NCBI GenBank assembly: GCA_041653635.1 | Contig: JBAZFC010000001.1 | Span: 434,001-498,000 of the forward strand | Length of the DNA: 64,000 bases | Reading direction: 5' to 3' | From: CAIXOA01 sp041653635 | Lineage (GTDB): Archaea; Micrarchaeota; Micrarchaeia; Anstonellales; Bilamarchaeaceae | Shown here: positions 1 to 7,676 of the stretch, piece by piece | Position numbering within the stretch: the stretch's first letter is position 1 | How the letters are laid out: each line of letters starts with the position of its first letter | Notes under the pieces: model-generated | What the model saw: only the letters and a program-made list of their open reading frames with translations | What the model was told of the DNA's origin: nothing | Databases searched by the model: none | Program-made: the position numbers and the translations under genes

Positions 1-359
1 AGCACCACTCCGATATAGCTGCGCCTCTCCGTGGTCTTCAATTCCGGGAAATAGAGCGAATACATCTCCTCCAATTTTTCCGCCATGAGGTTGGAAACGC
101 TCTCCAGCTCCTCAACCGTGCGGGAAATCTGCGCGAGCATCACGTCCCTGCTCCTCAGCGCGGCAGAAGTCCTCTCCCTCGCCTTCTTCAGGAACCTCAA
201 TCTCCTGTCCATGTCCGGGTCGCTTCCGCCCCTGTCCCTCCCTCCGCTGGGGCGCCCCCCGAACCCGCCCCTCCTGTCGCCGAAGCCGCTGGGCCTGCTG
301 CTAAATCCGCCCGGGCGCCCGCCGCCCCTTCCACCGCCAAATCCGCCTCTGCGTTCCAT
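1..359 (-). CDS. Nop5/Nop56-like C/D sRNP core protein, N-terminal part (runs off window)
   Basis: The gene starts at the ATG at 359, five bases after the trpS stop, and leaves the window at base 1. The first ~45 residues are a Gly/Arg-rich low-complexity tail of RGG and GGF type. They are followed by a helical stretch (LRSRDVMLAQISRTVEEL, then EKLEEMYSLYFPEL) that matches the coiled-coil and entry to the NOP domain of archaeal Nop5, the protein that bridges L7Ae and fibrillarin in 2'-O-methylation RNPs. The usual ~120-residue fibrillarin-binding N-terminal domain is absent, and trpS fills the upstream DNA, so it cannot be encoded just upstream. A Prp31-like paralogue is the alternative. The family call is fairly sure; the exact function is not. 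Confidence 0.7.
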   Translation of the reverse strand, partial: MERRGGFGGGRGGGRPGGFSSRPSGFGDRRGGFGGRPSGGRDRGGSDPDMDRRLRFLKKARERTSAALRSRDVMLAQISRTVEELESVSNLMAEKLEEMYSLYFPELKTTERRSYIGVV

Positions 360-364
360 AATAA

Positions 365-1489
365 TCACTCAAATCTTTTGTTCCACATCTCTTTCGCCAG
401 TTTCCCGGTGTGGGTGTATCTTTCCACGTCCGCCCTTTCCTTCCTTTTGCGGTGCTCGCACAGGAACCCGTTTATTTTCTGCGCGAGGACTTCCTTCACC
501 TCCCCGGTGAGCATCCTCCCGCTACCATATTCCCCGGCGATTCTTTTTAATTCCACATCATCCGGCTCAAAAAGCACGCTGAGCCACTGGAACGGCACGT
601 CCACGGACAGGTCCGCCCCCAATTTCCTGTGCTCCTCAAGGGTGGAGCGCCCGCCCGAGAACGCGTATTTCATTATCTTGTTCCGCACCGTCTTTTCGTC
701 GTCGTCCAGCCAGATTGCGCTCTCCTTCATGGACGAGCTCATCTTCCCCTGCGCCCCCTGCAATGGAGAGAGGAATTTGGAGTGTATCTGCGCCGCCTTG
801 TGGTATCCCAGCCCCTCGGCGATGTCCCGCTGTATCCTCCAGTAGGGGTCCTGGTCTATCGCCGCAGGAATGAGGCACCTCCTCTTCTCAAAGAAGGTCG
901 GCAGCATCTGGCACGCCGGGTACATGCCCATCCCTATGTTCGTTTCATTTGTGAACCCGAACACCGCCTTCACCGTTGAATATGTGACCTTCTTCGCTAT
1001 CTTCAATAGCATCGGATAAGTGTTCCCCATGTATTCGCTGTCCCTGTAGATGAAGGTGCGGTCCGGGTCAAAGCCCACCGCCGCTATTTCCGCGATGTTC
1101 TCCTCCGCCCATTTCCCGGTCTCCTCCCAGCCCATGTCCTTCTTGTACAGGAAGTTCTCGTCGTCCGTAATCTCTATGTACAAATTAACCTTGAACCGGT
1201 CCTGCAGCCATTTCGTGAAAATCATCGGGATGAGGTGCCCGATGTGCATCTGGCCGCCCGGCTTCCTCCCGGTGTACAAATAGAAGCCCTTCCCCTTTTC
1301 ATAGTCGTCCAGCACCAGGTCCAAATCCCTGTGCGAGAAGAAAAAGTCGCGGTGCAGCATCACGTGCGTGCCCCCCGCGTCCTTCTCCAGCCTGCCGCGC
1401 AGCTTCCCGTCTATCCTCTTTGTCCCGAATTCCTTCACGAGCTTTTCGTAATCCACCTTGCCCGAGACTTCCCACGGAGTGACTGCCAT
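365..1489 (-). CDS. trpS: tryptophanyl-tRNA synthetase
   Basis: Class I aminoacyl-tRNA synthetase that charges tRNA-Trp in the cytoplasm. The 374-residue protein is of the archaeal/eukaryotic TrpRS type. HIGH lies at residues 82-85 within a GQMHIGH context, and KMSSS lies at 249-253. The segments GRKPGGQMHIGHLIPM and AIDQDPYWRIQRD are typical of the family. The length is complete. It is followed after five bases by the Nop5-like gene on the same strand, so the two are probably one transcript. It is divergent from the arginine decarboxylase gene. Confidence 0.97.
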   Translation of the reverse strand: MAVTPWEVSGKVDYEKLVKEFGTKRIDGKLRGRLEKDAGGTHVMLHRDFFFSHRDLDLVLDDYEKGKGFYLYTGRKPGGQMHIGHLIPMIFTKWLQDRFKVNLYIEITDDENFLYKKDMGWEETGKWAEENIAEIAAVGFDPDRTFIYRDSEYMGNTYPMLLKIAKKVTYSTVKAVFGFTNETNIGMGMYPACQMLPTFFEKRRCLIPAAIDQDPYWRIQRDIAEGLGYHKAAQIHSKFLSPLQGAQGKMSSSMKESAIWLDDDEKTVRNKIMKYAFSGGRSTLEEHRKLGADLSVDVPFQWLSVLFEPDDVELKRIAGEYGSGRMLTGEVKEVLAQKINGFLCEHRKRKERADVERYTHTGKLAKEMWNKRFE

Positions 1490-1551
1490 GCATCAAGTTC
1501 CCATATAAACATTAAAAAATTGTTCCTAAAAAAACCACTCCTGTGACATAA

Positions 1552-2100
1552 ATGACTTTTGTCCCCAAGAAACTATTCTTTACAAAGGGTGTTGGCGTTT
1601 CCAACACGAGGTTGAGCTCCTTTGAGGAGGCGCTGCGTTCCGCAGGGATTGCGAAATTCAACCTTGTTACGGTGTCCAGCATCTTCCCGCCCAACGCGCA
1701 GCTCATAGACCGCGAGCAGGGCCTCGCGGAGATGCACGCCGGGCAGATTGTTTTCTGCGTCCTAGCGCGCCTTTCCTCATGCGAGCCGAACAGGCTCATA
1801 TCCGCCTCCATCGGCACCGCGCTGCCCGCGGACCCGTCCGTGCACGGCTACCTGAGCGAGCACCACTCGTATGGATTGAACCAGGAGAAGTGCGGCGACT
1901 ATTCCGAGGACCTCGCGGCATCCATGCTCGCATCCACTCAGGGTATAGAGTTCGACGTGGACGCGAACTGGGACGAGAAGGAGAAGTACTTCAAGATGAG
2001 CGGGAAGATCGTCAAGACCTTCAACACCACGCAGACCGCGGTCGTGGACAAGAACGGCAAATGGACCTCGGTGATTGCGGCGGCGGTATTGCTACCCTGA
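1552..2100 (+). CDS. pdaD: pyruvoyl-dependent arginine decarboxylase
   Basis: Makes agmatine from arginine, the first step of archaeal polyamine synthesis. The 182-residue proenzyme has the self-cleavage site VTVSSIFPP; cleavage between Ser42 and Ser43 would produce the pyruvoyl cofactor. GTALPADPSVHGYLSEHHSYG and the EKYFKMSGKIVKTFNTTQTA tail are family hallmarks. A polyamine route agrees with the deoxyhypusine synthase at 24059, which uses spermidine. The gene stands alone, and the stop codon runs into seven T residues (2101-2107) that would serve as an archaeal terminator. Confidence 0.95.
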   Translation: MTFVPKKLFFTKGVGVSNTRLSSFEEALRSAGIAKFNLVTVSSIFPPNAQLIDREQGLAEMHAGQIVFCVLARLSSCEPNRLISASIGTALPADPSVHGYLSEHHSYGLNQEKCGDYSEDLAASMLASTQGIEFDVDANWDEKEKYFKMSGKIVKTFNTTQTAVVDKNGKWTSVIAAAVLLP

Positions 2101-2142
2101 TTTTTTTGGTTTGCAAAACTAATAGTAAATAAACTAAAAAGG

Positions 2143-2165
2143 AAAAAATGAGGGCCGAAGCCCTC
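2143..2165 (-). terminator. hairpin plus T-run terminator of the proline-rich gene
   Basis: On the minus strand GAGGGC-TTCG-GCCCTC is followed by A and six T residues. The hairpin begins at the stop codon of the minus-strand gene ending at 2164. The stem is perfect and has a UUCG-type loop. Confidence 0.7.
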
Positions 2166-2517
2166 ACCTTCTCTTCTTTCTCTTTGGAGCAGCCTTCTTC
2201 TTCGCCGCTTTTCTTGCCGGCTTCCTGGCCACGGCCTTCTTCGCCGCAGGCGCCTTCTTCATGGCGGAATACGGCGGCGCGAACACTGCCGGCCTCGCCA
2301 TCCCCGGCCTCGGGGGCGGGAGCGGCCTCATCGCGGGCCTCGCACCCGGCGGGAGCGGCCTGTATATCGGCGTAATGGGCCTCGGCGGGATTGAGCCCGG
2401 CCTCGGCGGAGGCAGCGGCCTCATCGCCGGCCTCGGAGCGGAAGGGGCCGGCCTGGATGCAGGCGCACCCTCGTCCTTGCCCAGGAAGAACTCCTTAATC
2501 GATTTTAGTATGCCCAT
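2164..2517 (-). CDS. Pro-rich protein with Lys/Ala-rich basic tail
   Basis: Unrecognised 117-residue protein. An N-terminal helix (MGILKSIKEFFLGKDEG) is followed by a Pro/Arg-rich middle with two near-identical RPAMRPLPPPRPG segments (about residues 29-41 and 60-72), then a C-terminal tail of Lys, Ala and Arg resembling a histone H1 tail. The composition suggests a nucleic-acid-binding or membrane-tethered, largely disordered protein; that is inference. A TATA-like TTTTTATATTTT lies about 30 bases before the start, and a hairpin plus T-run follows the stop, so expression is likely. No function is assigned. Confidence 0.6.
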   Translation of the reverse strand: MGILKSIKEFFLGKDEGAPASRPAPSAPRPAMRPLPPPRPGSIPPRPITPIYRPLPPGARPAMRPLPPPRPGMARPAVFAPPYSAMKKAPAAKKAVARKPARKAAKKKAAPKRKKRR

Positions 2518-2614
2518 GCTATCACATCCCTCTCTTCAAAGGGAAAATATAAAAAGGTTATCAGGGGTCGCACGAGAGCGAACGCTTTTAATCAGGCGCC
2601 AACCAATCCAACCC

Positions 2615-3100
2615 ATGGATTTCCTGAGGGTAAGCTGGGACGATGCGTCGCAGATGTGCGAGCGCCTCGCATCCAGGGTATCCTCGTCCGGCTTCAGGCC
2701 GGACGTCATAATAGGGATAAGCAGGGGCGGCCTCGTTCCCGCCCGCCTCCTCTCCGACATTCTGGGCCTGCACGAATTATATGTGATGCGCGTTTCGCTT
2801 TACACGGGCATCGGGAAGAAGGCCGCAGCGCCCAAAATAACGCAGCCCCTCCCGGCGAAGCTCGGCGGGAAGAAGGCATTGCTCGTTGACGACGTTTCAG
2901 ACACAGGAAAGAGCCTGGAAGTTGCAAAAAAGCACGTCCTGGACATGGGCGCCGGGGAAGTGAAGGTCGCAACCCTCCATTTCAAGCCGCACTCCGCCTT
3001 CCGCCCGGACTTTTTTGAGGGCGAAACGGGCGCGTGGATAATCTATCCCTGGGAAATCCACGAATGCAGGCGCGAGCTGGGAGATAAAATGCCGGAGTGA
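2615..3100 (+). CDS. phosphoribosyltransferase (purine PRTase-like)
   Basis: 161-residue type I phosphoribosyltransferase. The PRPP-binding loop is LLVDDVSDTGKS (residues 89-100), and an earlier loop reads GISRGGLVPARLLSD. The closest known groups are the archaeal xanthine/hypoxanthine-guanine PRTases (Gpt-like) of purine salvage; the exact base is not predictable. The start at 2615 is preferred over upstream in-frame codons because a TATA-like CTTTTAATC sits ~28 bases before it and the upstream in-frame stretch is antisense to the Pro-rich gene. The DUF2085 gene follows after four bases. Confidence 0.85.
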   Translation: MDFLRVSWDDASQMCERLASRVSSSGFRPDVIIGISRGGLVPARLLSDILGLHELYVMRVSLYTGIGKKAAAPKITQPLPAKLGGKKALLVDDVSDTGKSLEVAKKHVLDMGAGEVKVATLHFKPHSAFRPDFFEGETGAWIIYPWEIHECRRELGDKMPE

Positions 3101-3104
3101 TTGG

Positions 3105-3656
3105 ATGGAACTGGGTTACAAGGTCTATATGGCCCTTCTTGCGCTTTTCACCCTGCCGATATTCATAGTGCCTTTCCTCGCGGCGGCGGATTCCGGCGCC
3201 GCAGAGCCCCTCTATTCCTTCTACGGGCTCACCTGCCACCAGTTCATCTCGCGTTCCATATGCTACTTCCCGGGATACGGGATTTCGGACTGCACATCCT
3301 CAGGCAGCCTCGCCCCGTACCCGCTGCACATCACCGAAAAGAATGGGATGGTCGGCTACCCGTTCCCTGTATGCTCAAGGGACATAGGCATATACTTGGC
3401 GGCGCTCGCGAGCGGCCTCCTCCTGTTTTTCCTAAAGAAATCAGATTCCATGGAAATCCCGAACCCGCTCTTCTTCATGCTCGCGCTCGTGCCCATAGCA
3501 CTGGACGGGGGGACGCAGCTCATAGGGCTGCGTGAGAGCACCAACCTCCTGCGCCTCCTCACGGGCGGCATAGCCGGCTTCGCCTTCTCTTTCTACTGCG
3601 TGCCGCTGATGAACAGGGCTTTCGCAAAGAAAGATGGGAAGAAGGATAAGAAATAG
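3105..3656 (+). CDS. DUF2085 integral membrane protein
   Basis: 183-residue membrane protein. An N-terminal membrane segment (residues ~6-27) is followed by the family signature C-H-Q-F...R (FYGLTCHQFISRSICYF), then FPVCSRDIGIY and two or three further membrane helices with DGGTQLIGLRESTNLLRLLTGG. These are the conserved blocks of the DUF2085 family, whose biochemical role is unknown. It is probably cotranscribed with the phosphoribosyltransferase. The C-terminus is Lys-rich and presumably cytosolic. Confidence 0.85.
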   Translation: MELGYKVYMALLALFTLPIFIVPFLAAADSGAAEPLYSFYGLTCHQFISRSICYFPGYGISDCTSSGSLAPYPLHITEKNGMVGYPFPVCSRDIGIYLAALASGLLLFFLKKSDSMEIPNPLFFMLALVPIALDGGTQLIGLRESTNLLRLLTGGIAGFAFSFYCVPLMNRAFAKKDGKKDKK

Positions 3657-3665
3657 TATATCTTC

Positions 3666-5561
3666 TCACTTCAACCGTATCGCTTCCAGGTTCAGGGGCG
3701 CCCTCGCCTCCCTCCTAAGCAGCGATGCAGCCGCGCGTGCGAGGTCGTCCGCCTTGTTCCAGTCCCCGTGCATCGTAAACACGCGTTCAGGGGTGGGCTT
3801 GAGGTTGCTCAGGAACGCCATGAGCTGGTGCCTGTCGCTGTGGCCGGAGAACCCTTCCACGGTCTCCACGCGCATCCTGATGTTCATTATCTTCGCCCTT
3901 CCGTCGTCCCCGGTCACGGGTATCTCCTTCATGCCGCGCTGTATCTTGTGCCCGAGGGAGAGTGGGCTCTGGTAGCCCACGAATATCAGCGTATTCTTTT
4001 CATCCTCGGCCATGAGGCGCAGGTATTCCACCGAGGGCCCGCCGTTCATCATCCCAGAAGGCGCCAGTATCACCGAGGGCTCGCCAGTAACTATGGTCTC
4101 CTTGTCCGTGCCCTTCGCCACCTTGAGCATCGGGGACTCAAACGGGCTGTTGTTGGAGAGTATGCGCCTCTCTATGCTCTCGCGCAGGTATTCCGGATAA
4201 GCGGTATGTATCGCCGATGTCTCCATGACCATGCCGTCTATGTACACGGGGATGTTGAAGTTCGGGTCCCTCCTCGCGTAGTCCTCCAGCACGAGCATTA
4301 TCTCCTGGCTCCTGCCGACCGCGAACACGGGTATGAGGACCTTGCCGCCCTTCGCCGCCGTCTCCTTTATGATATTCACCAGCCGGTCCTCCATGTCCCT
4401 CCTGTTCGAGGTGACGTCGTTCTTCGCCCCGTATGTGCTCTCCAGGAACAAGGTCTCTATCCGCGGGAAATGTGTGTTCGCCGGCTCAAACAATTTCGTA
4501 TAGCCGAACTTCATGTCCCCGCTATATACGAGATTATGCAGCCCCTCGCCTATGTGCAGGTGCACCATCGCGCTGCCGATTATGTGGCCCGCGTTGTAGA
4601 GCGTCATCTTTATCTCCGGGGTTATGTCCACCACTTCCCCGTACTCCACCGGCACGACGCGCCTCAATTCCTTCTGGATGTCCTTCTTCCCATAAGGTGG
4701 GTCCACACCCAGGGACTTCTTCATCAGGTCCACGGAATCCGTCTGGAGGAGCGCCATCAGCTCGCGCGTAGGCGGCGTGCAATAGACGGGCCCGTCGTAT
4801 CCATATGCATACAAGTACGGGAGGAATCCCATGTGGTCTATATGGCCGTGGCTGATTATGACCGCGTCCAGCTCTTCCAGCGGGAACCCCATGAAATTCA
4901 GGTAGGGGTACGCCTTGCTCGGCTCGCTTATCACCGGGTTGATTCCCACGTCTATGAGTATGCGGCTGTGCGGCGTCTGCACCAGCATGCACGAACGCCC
5001 GACCTCCCTGAACGCGCCCAGCATGGACACGCGCACCCACTCGCTGGAGGGCGGGGGCTGGCATATCTTCTTGCCCAGCGAGAGCAGGAATTTCTTCCGG
5101 TCATCCGCCTCCGCCATATACCCCTTCCTTATGCCCCTTATGGTGGCCGAAGGTATCGTCGGGCTCCTGAGCACGACCGGGGACCATCCCGTCCTGGTTA
5201 TGATTTCCTTGAGTACGCTCCCGCCCTTCCCTATCACGAGCCCGGGCTTCAGCGCCTCTATGAACACTTCCGAGAAGATGGATGCGAAGGTTATGGAGCT
5301 TATGACCGCCTCCTTGGGCACCACGCTCTCTATCTCTTTTCGCGCCTTCTCGATGTCCGCCAGCCTGCTCTGGTCCACGCGCACGCTGACCTTCTTGCGC
5401 ACCGCGCCCGCGAGCTGCTTTATGAGCTGGTCGTTCCTGTAGAAGGCGTCGATGTTCTTCACATATATGACTATGTTCAGCCCTTCGGCCTCCACCTTGG
5501 TAATCCCGCACTCCGCGGGCATTATGTCTGATACTGTTTTCTCTATGTCTTTCTGTTGCAT
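3666..5561 (-). CDS. fttA: KH/beta-CASP ribonuclease aCPSF1 (transcription termination factor FttA)
   Basis: Archaeal homologue of CPSF73. The family cuts nascent RNA after U-rich sites and terminates transcription. The 631 residues contain an N-terminal KH pair with GKGG at 111-114, then the metallo-beta-lactamase core with HGHIDH (239-243). The beta-CASP domain has AGHIIGSAM and ends with FSGHSDRHQLM and MHGD. The length is that of the aCPSF1 group. A plain beta-CASP paralogue (aCPSF2) lies at 14909. Convergent with DUF2085; it lies 110 bases downstream of psmB behind a poly-T stretch. Confidence 0.95.
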   Translation of the reverse strand: MQQKDIEKTVSDIMPAECGITKVEAEGLNIVIYVKNIDAFYRNDQLIKQLAGAVRKKVSVRVDQSRLADIEKARKEIESVVPKEAVISSITFASIFSEVFIEALKPGLVIGKGGSVLKEIITRTGWSPVVLRSPTIPSATIRGIRKGYMAEADDRKKFLLSLGKKICQPPPSSEWVRVSMLGAFREVGRSCMLVQTPHSRILIDVGINPVISEPSKAYPYLNFMGFPLEELDAVIISHGHIDHMGFLPYLYAYGYDGPVYCTPPTRELMALLQTDSVDLMKKSLGVDPPYGKKDIQKELRRVVPVEYGEVVDITPEIKMTLYNAGHIIGSAMVHLHIGEGLHNLVYSGDMKFGYTKLFEPANTHFPRIETLFLESTYGAKNDVTSNRRDMEDRLVNIIKETAAKGGKVLIPVFAVGRSQEIMLVLEDYARRDPNFNIPVYIDGMVMETSAIHTAYPEYLRESIERRILSNNSPFESPMLKVAKGTDKETIVTGEPSVILAPSGMMNGGPSVEYLRLMAEDEKNTLIFVGYQSPLSLGHKIQRGMKEIPVTGDDGRAKIMNIRMRVETVEGFSGHSDRHQLMAFLSNLKPTPERVFTMHGDWNKADDLARAAASLLRREARAPLNLEAIRLK

Positions 5562-5622
5562 CTAAATCACGTTCTTTTCATTTTGCTAAGCAGGCTTCCG
5601 CCCTCTTTGAGAAGCAGAAACC

Positions 5623-5638
5623 AAAAAAAAAAACAAAA
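5623..5638 (-). terminator. poly-T terminator between psmB and aCPSF1
   Basis: On the minus strand the spacer reads TTTT, G, then eleven T residues, between the psmB stop and the aCPSF1 start. U-rich runs are the intrinsic archaeal termination signal and the preferred region for aCPSF1 cleavage, so this element could feed back on the gene downstream (inference). Confidence 0.6.
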
Positions 5639-5671
5639 CCTTGCCTTCCGGTTGTTTCGCCCAAATAATAT

Positions 5672-6319
5672 CTATTCCTTGCTAGGCTGTGCCGGGTGCT
5701 TCTTGAAGTCCTTGTCGCCAAGCAACTCGGTCCCGTGCGGCGTTATGATGAGCACGTCCACGCCTTCGCCGCTTCCTGCATCCCTCTTTATCGCGGCCCC
5801 TACCGCGCGGTATGCTATCGGAGCATTCTCCTTCACGCTGCCGTCCTTGACGAACATCTCTTCCAGCACGCCCATCGCTATCGGCGAGCCGCTTCCTGTC
5901 GCTGTGATGTCCTCTTCGGTCACGCCGCCGAGCATGTCCACGCTGAACACGCGCGGTTTTTCGTCAACGCCCCCGATCAGCAGCTGCACGAAGAAAGGGT
6001 AATACTTGTTTCCGGACAGGATGTTCGCGAGGAGCGTAGCCGCCCCCTCAACCGTTATCCTCCTGCCGTGCTTCAGCTCGTACATCTTTATCTCGGCGCG
6101 CATCCAGCGCACGAGCGCCTGTGCGTCGCCCACGCCGCCCGCAATCGTCATCCCTATGTAATCGCTTATCAGGTGTATCTTGGGCGTCTTCTTGTTGGCG
6201 ATGTAGTAGCCCATCGTCGCCCTCTTGTCGCTCGCGAGGATTACGCCGTCCTTGCAGACAAGCCCTACTGTAGTCGTCCCGGTTTTCTTTATCATCTGTT
6301 CTTTGGAATCCATTTCCAT
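5672..6319 (-). CDS. psmB: 20S proteasome beta subunit
   Basis: Catalytic subunit of the archaeal 20S proteasome. A short propeptide ending KKTG precedes the catalytic Thr (residue 15), then TTVGLVCKDGVILASDKRAT with the active-site Asp and Lys. GSGSPIAMGVLE and GVDVLIITPHGTELL complete the fold. The start at 6319 is chosen over an ATG at 6352 because a TATA box (6361-6369) would place transcription start near 6338, and GGTGAG lies just before 6319. The alpha subunit is at 53224, far away. Confidence 0.95.
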   Translation of the reverse strand: MEMDSKEQMIKKTGTTTVGLVCKDGVILASDKRATMGYYIANKKTPKIHLISDYIGMTIAGGVGDAQALVRWMRAEIKMYELKHGRRITVEGAATLLANILSGNKYYPFFVQLLIGGVDEKPRVFSVDMLGGVTEEDITATGSGSPIAMGVLEEMFVKDGSVKENAPIAYRAVGAAIKRDAGSGEGVDVLIITPHGTELLGDKDFKKHPAQPSKE

Positions 6320-6360
6320 AGGCTCACCAAAAGTAGTTGATATTCTATGCACTATAAGGG

Positions 6361-6369
6361 TTTATAAAG
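6361..6369 (-). promoter_or_regulatory. TATA box for psmB
   Basis: CTTTATAAA on the minus strand, ~45 bases before the chosen psmB start at 6319. It rules out the upstream ATG at 6352, which would be too close to the TATA element. Confidence 0.5.
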
Positions 6370-6601
6370 GTGCGGGCAATCCGCCTTTCTCGGCGAGCCA
6401 AACCCCGTCCAGAAGCCCATATGCATAATCACTAGCGCCGAAAGATGAGAAATAATCCCCCTTTTTGAAGAAGTGCCCCGCATCTTTTGCGTATTGCTCT
6501 GCAAGCGCGAACACTTCTGGGCATTCCTCCTTAATCCAAGCGCTCCGCTCAAGGTGAATCTTCAGTTTCGCAAGGCTTTTTCCCGCGCGTTCCTTTTCCA
6601 T
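6362..6601 (-). CDS. DUF357 family protein
   Basis: 79-residue helical protein of archaeal family DUF357. The conserved C-terminal motif is visible: FFKKGDYFSSFGASDYAYGLLDGVWLAEKG, where family members have a gDy..A....YAhGlLDal pattern. Function unknown. The ATG at 6601 begins only two bases after the discriminator base of tRNA-Arg, so the gene appears to be expressed from the tRNA promoter. Processing of the tRNA 3' end would leave an essentially leaderless mRNA (inference). A longer upstream reading frame overlaps the tRNA and is not the real start. Confidence 0.8.
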   Translation of the reverse strand: MEKERAGKSLAKLKIHLERSAWIKEECPEVFALAEQYAKDAGHFFKKGDYFSSFGASDYAYGLLDGVWLAEKGGLPAPL

Positions 6602-6603
6602 AT

Positions 6604-6703
6604 CGGGCCCGGTGGGATTTGAACCCACGACCGCCTGGTCACTCCTGCATTCAGGAGAAGGCATTCGAAGCCAGGCACGCTATCCAAGCTGCGCTACGGG
6701 CCC
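6604..6703 (-). tRNA. tRNA-Arg(TCG) with 25-nt intron
   Basis: Acceptor GGGCCCG pairs with CGGGCCC, discriminator G. The D-arm has GG followed by A20 (an Arg determinant), the anticodon stem is CCTGG/CCAGG, the anticodon TCG, and the T-arm GTGGG-TTCAAAT-CCCAC. A 25-nt intron (6640-6664) lies at position 37/38. A canonical bulge-helix-bulge is visible: four-pair helix CTTC/GGAG, bulges GA^A and TG^A each cut after the second base, and an inner TGC/GCA helix with a 12-nt loop. DUF357 follows after two bases. Confidence 0.95.
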
Positions 6704-6747
6704 ATACCCGATGACTAATTAAGAATGGAAGTAAAATAAAAACCTGT

Positions 6748-7668
6748 TTATTGGGTGAGGATTCGCGCCCCGTTCTCTTCCACTACAACCGTGTGCTCCG
6801 CCTGCGCCACCAATCCGCCCCCCGCCTCTTTCAGCACAGGATATGCCTTCAGCACCTGCATCCTCAGCATCTCCTTCAGCGCGTTGCTCACGAGCAATTT
6901 GGAGGGGAACTTCTGCACGAGCCACCTCTCCGCAAAGGGGAGCATCCCGTAATTATCCAATATGTGATTTAATATCTGCCTGGACTGCCTCATGCGCAGC
7001 CCGCCCGGCAGATACAAGGAGAATATCTCCACCTGCTCCGTATCCGAGACAAATCCCTTCCCGTCCGTAGCGAAGGGCTCCACCGCAAATATGTCCCCTG
7101 CCTGGAACTCGTACGGGTCCTCGGTCTTCACATTCGGTATGTCTATCCCCGCATGCAGCAGCCCCGTCTTTATCATGTGCCCGGTGAGGTTCGCAATCGG
7201 CTTGTACCCGTATCCTTTGATGGTCTCCTCAACTATCCCGCCGATTTCCCCGACCTTCACGCCCAGCTTTATGCCAGCAATCGCGTTGGCGAGCGCCTTT
7301 TCCGCCGCCTCCACCAATTTCCCGTTCTTGCCGCCCAAATCTATTGTGTACGCGGTGTCCGCTATCGCCCCATTCACGCTCGTCCCGAAATCTATCTTTA
7401 CTACGTCCGTCTCCTTGAACAGCGCCTGGTCCCCCTTTTCCGGGGTGTAATGCGCGGCGATTTCATTAATTGAAACATTTGTAGGAAAAGCGGGGAACGC
7501 CCCCTCCTCAACTATCATCCCCTCTATTGTTTCGGCAACGTCAAGGAGGCTCGCATCGGCCATCACGAGCGCCTTGCTCTCCTCCCTTATCTTTGCGGCA
7601 ATCTTCCCCGCCTGCTCAAATTCTGAAAGCGGAGCCTCAACAAATTCGTCCATAGGAAGATTTCCCAC
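6748..7668 (-). CDS. map: methionine aminopeptidase, type II
   Basis: Removes the initiator Met from nascent proteins. The 306-residue length and the helical insert near the C-terminus (GLRMRQSRQILNHILDNYG) indicate the type II, archaeal/eukaryotic class. All metal ligands are seen: Asp in KIDFGTS, Asp in IADTAYT, His in LTGHMI, Glu in AVEPFAT and Glu in AEHTVVVEE. Either the first Met or Met6 (MDEFVEAPL) may be the start. It lies upstream of, and co-directional with, tRNA-Arg's neighbourhood; the TPR gene precedes it by eight bases. Confidence 0.95.
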   Translation of the reverse strand: MGNLPMDEFVEAPLSEFEQAGKIAAKIREESKALVMADASLLDVAETIEGMIVEEGAFPAFPTNVSINEIAAHYTPEKGDQALFKETDVVKIDFGTSVNGAIADTAYTIDLGGKNGKLVEAAEKALANAIAGIKLGVKVGEIGGIVEETIKGYGYKPIANLTGHMIKTGLLHAGIDIPNVKTEDPYEFQAGDIFAVEPFATDGKGFVSDTEQVEIFSLYLPGGLRMRQSRQILNHILDNYGMLPFAERWLVQKFPSKLLVSNALKEMLRMQVLKAYPVLKEAGGGLVAQAEHTVVVEENGARILTQ

Positions 7669-7676
7669 CGAAGTGA

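Noticed and set aside
378..979. Open frames on the plus strand across trpS
   Set aside because: Antisense shadows of TrpRS, with no start signals or family similarity.
2261..2614. In-frame upstream extension of the phosphoribosyltransferase
   Set aside because: It is Gly-rich sequence antisense to the Pro-rich gene; TATA placement supports the start at 2615.
3768..5531. Very long open frame (587 codons) opposite aCPSF1
   Set aside because: It is antisense to a clear family protein, rich in His/Arg/Val with no domain pattern; it arises from GC-rich third-position bias.
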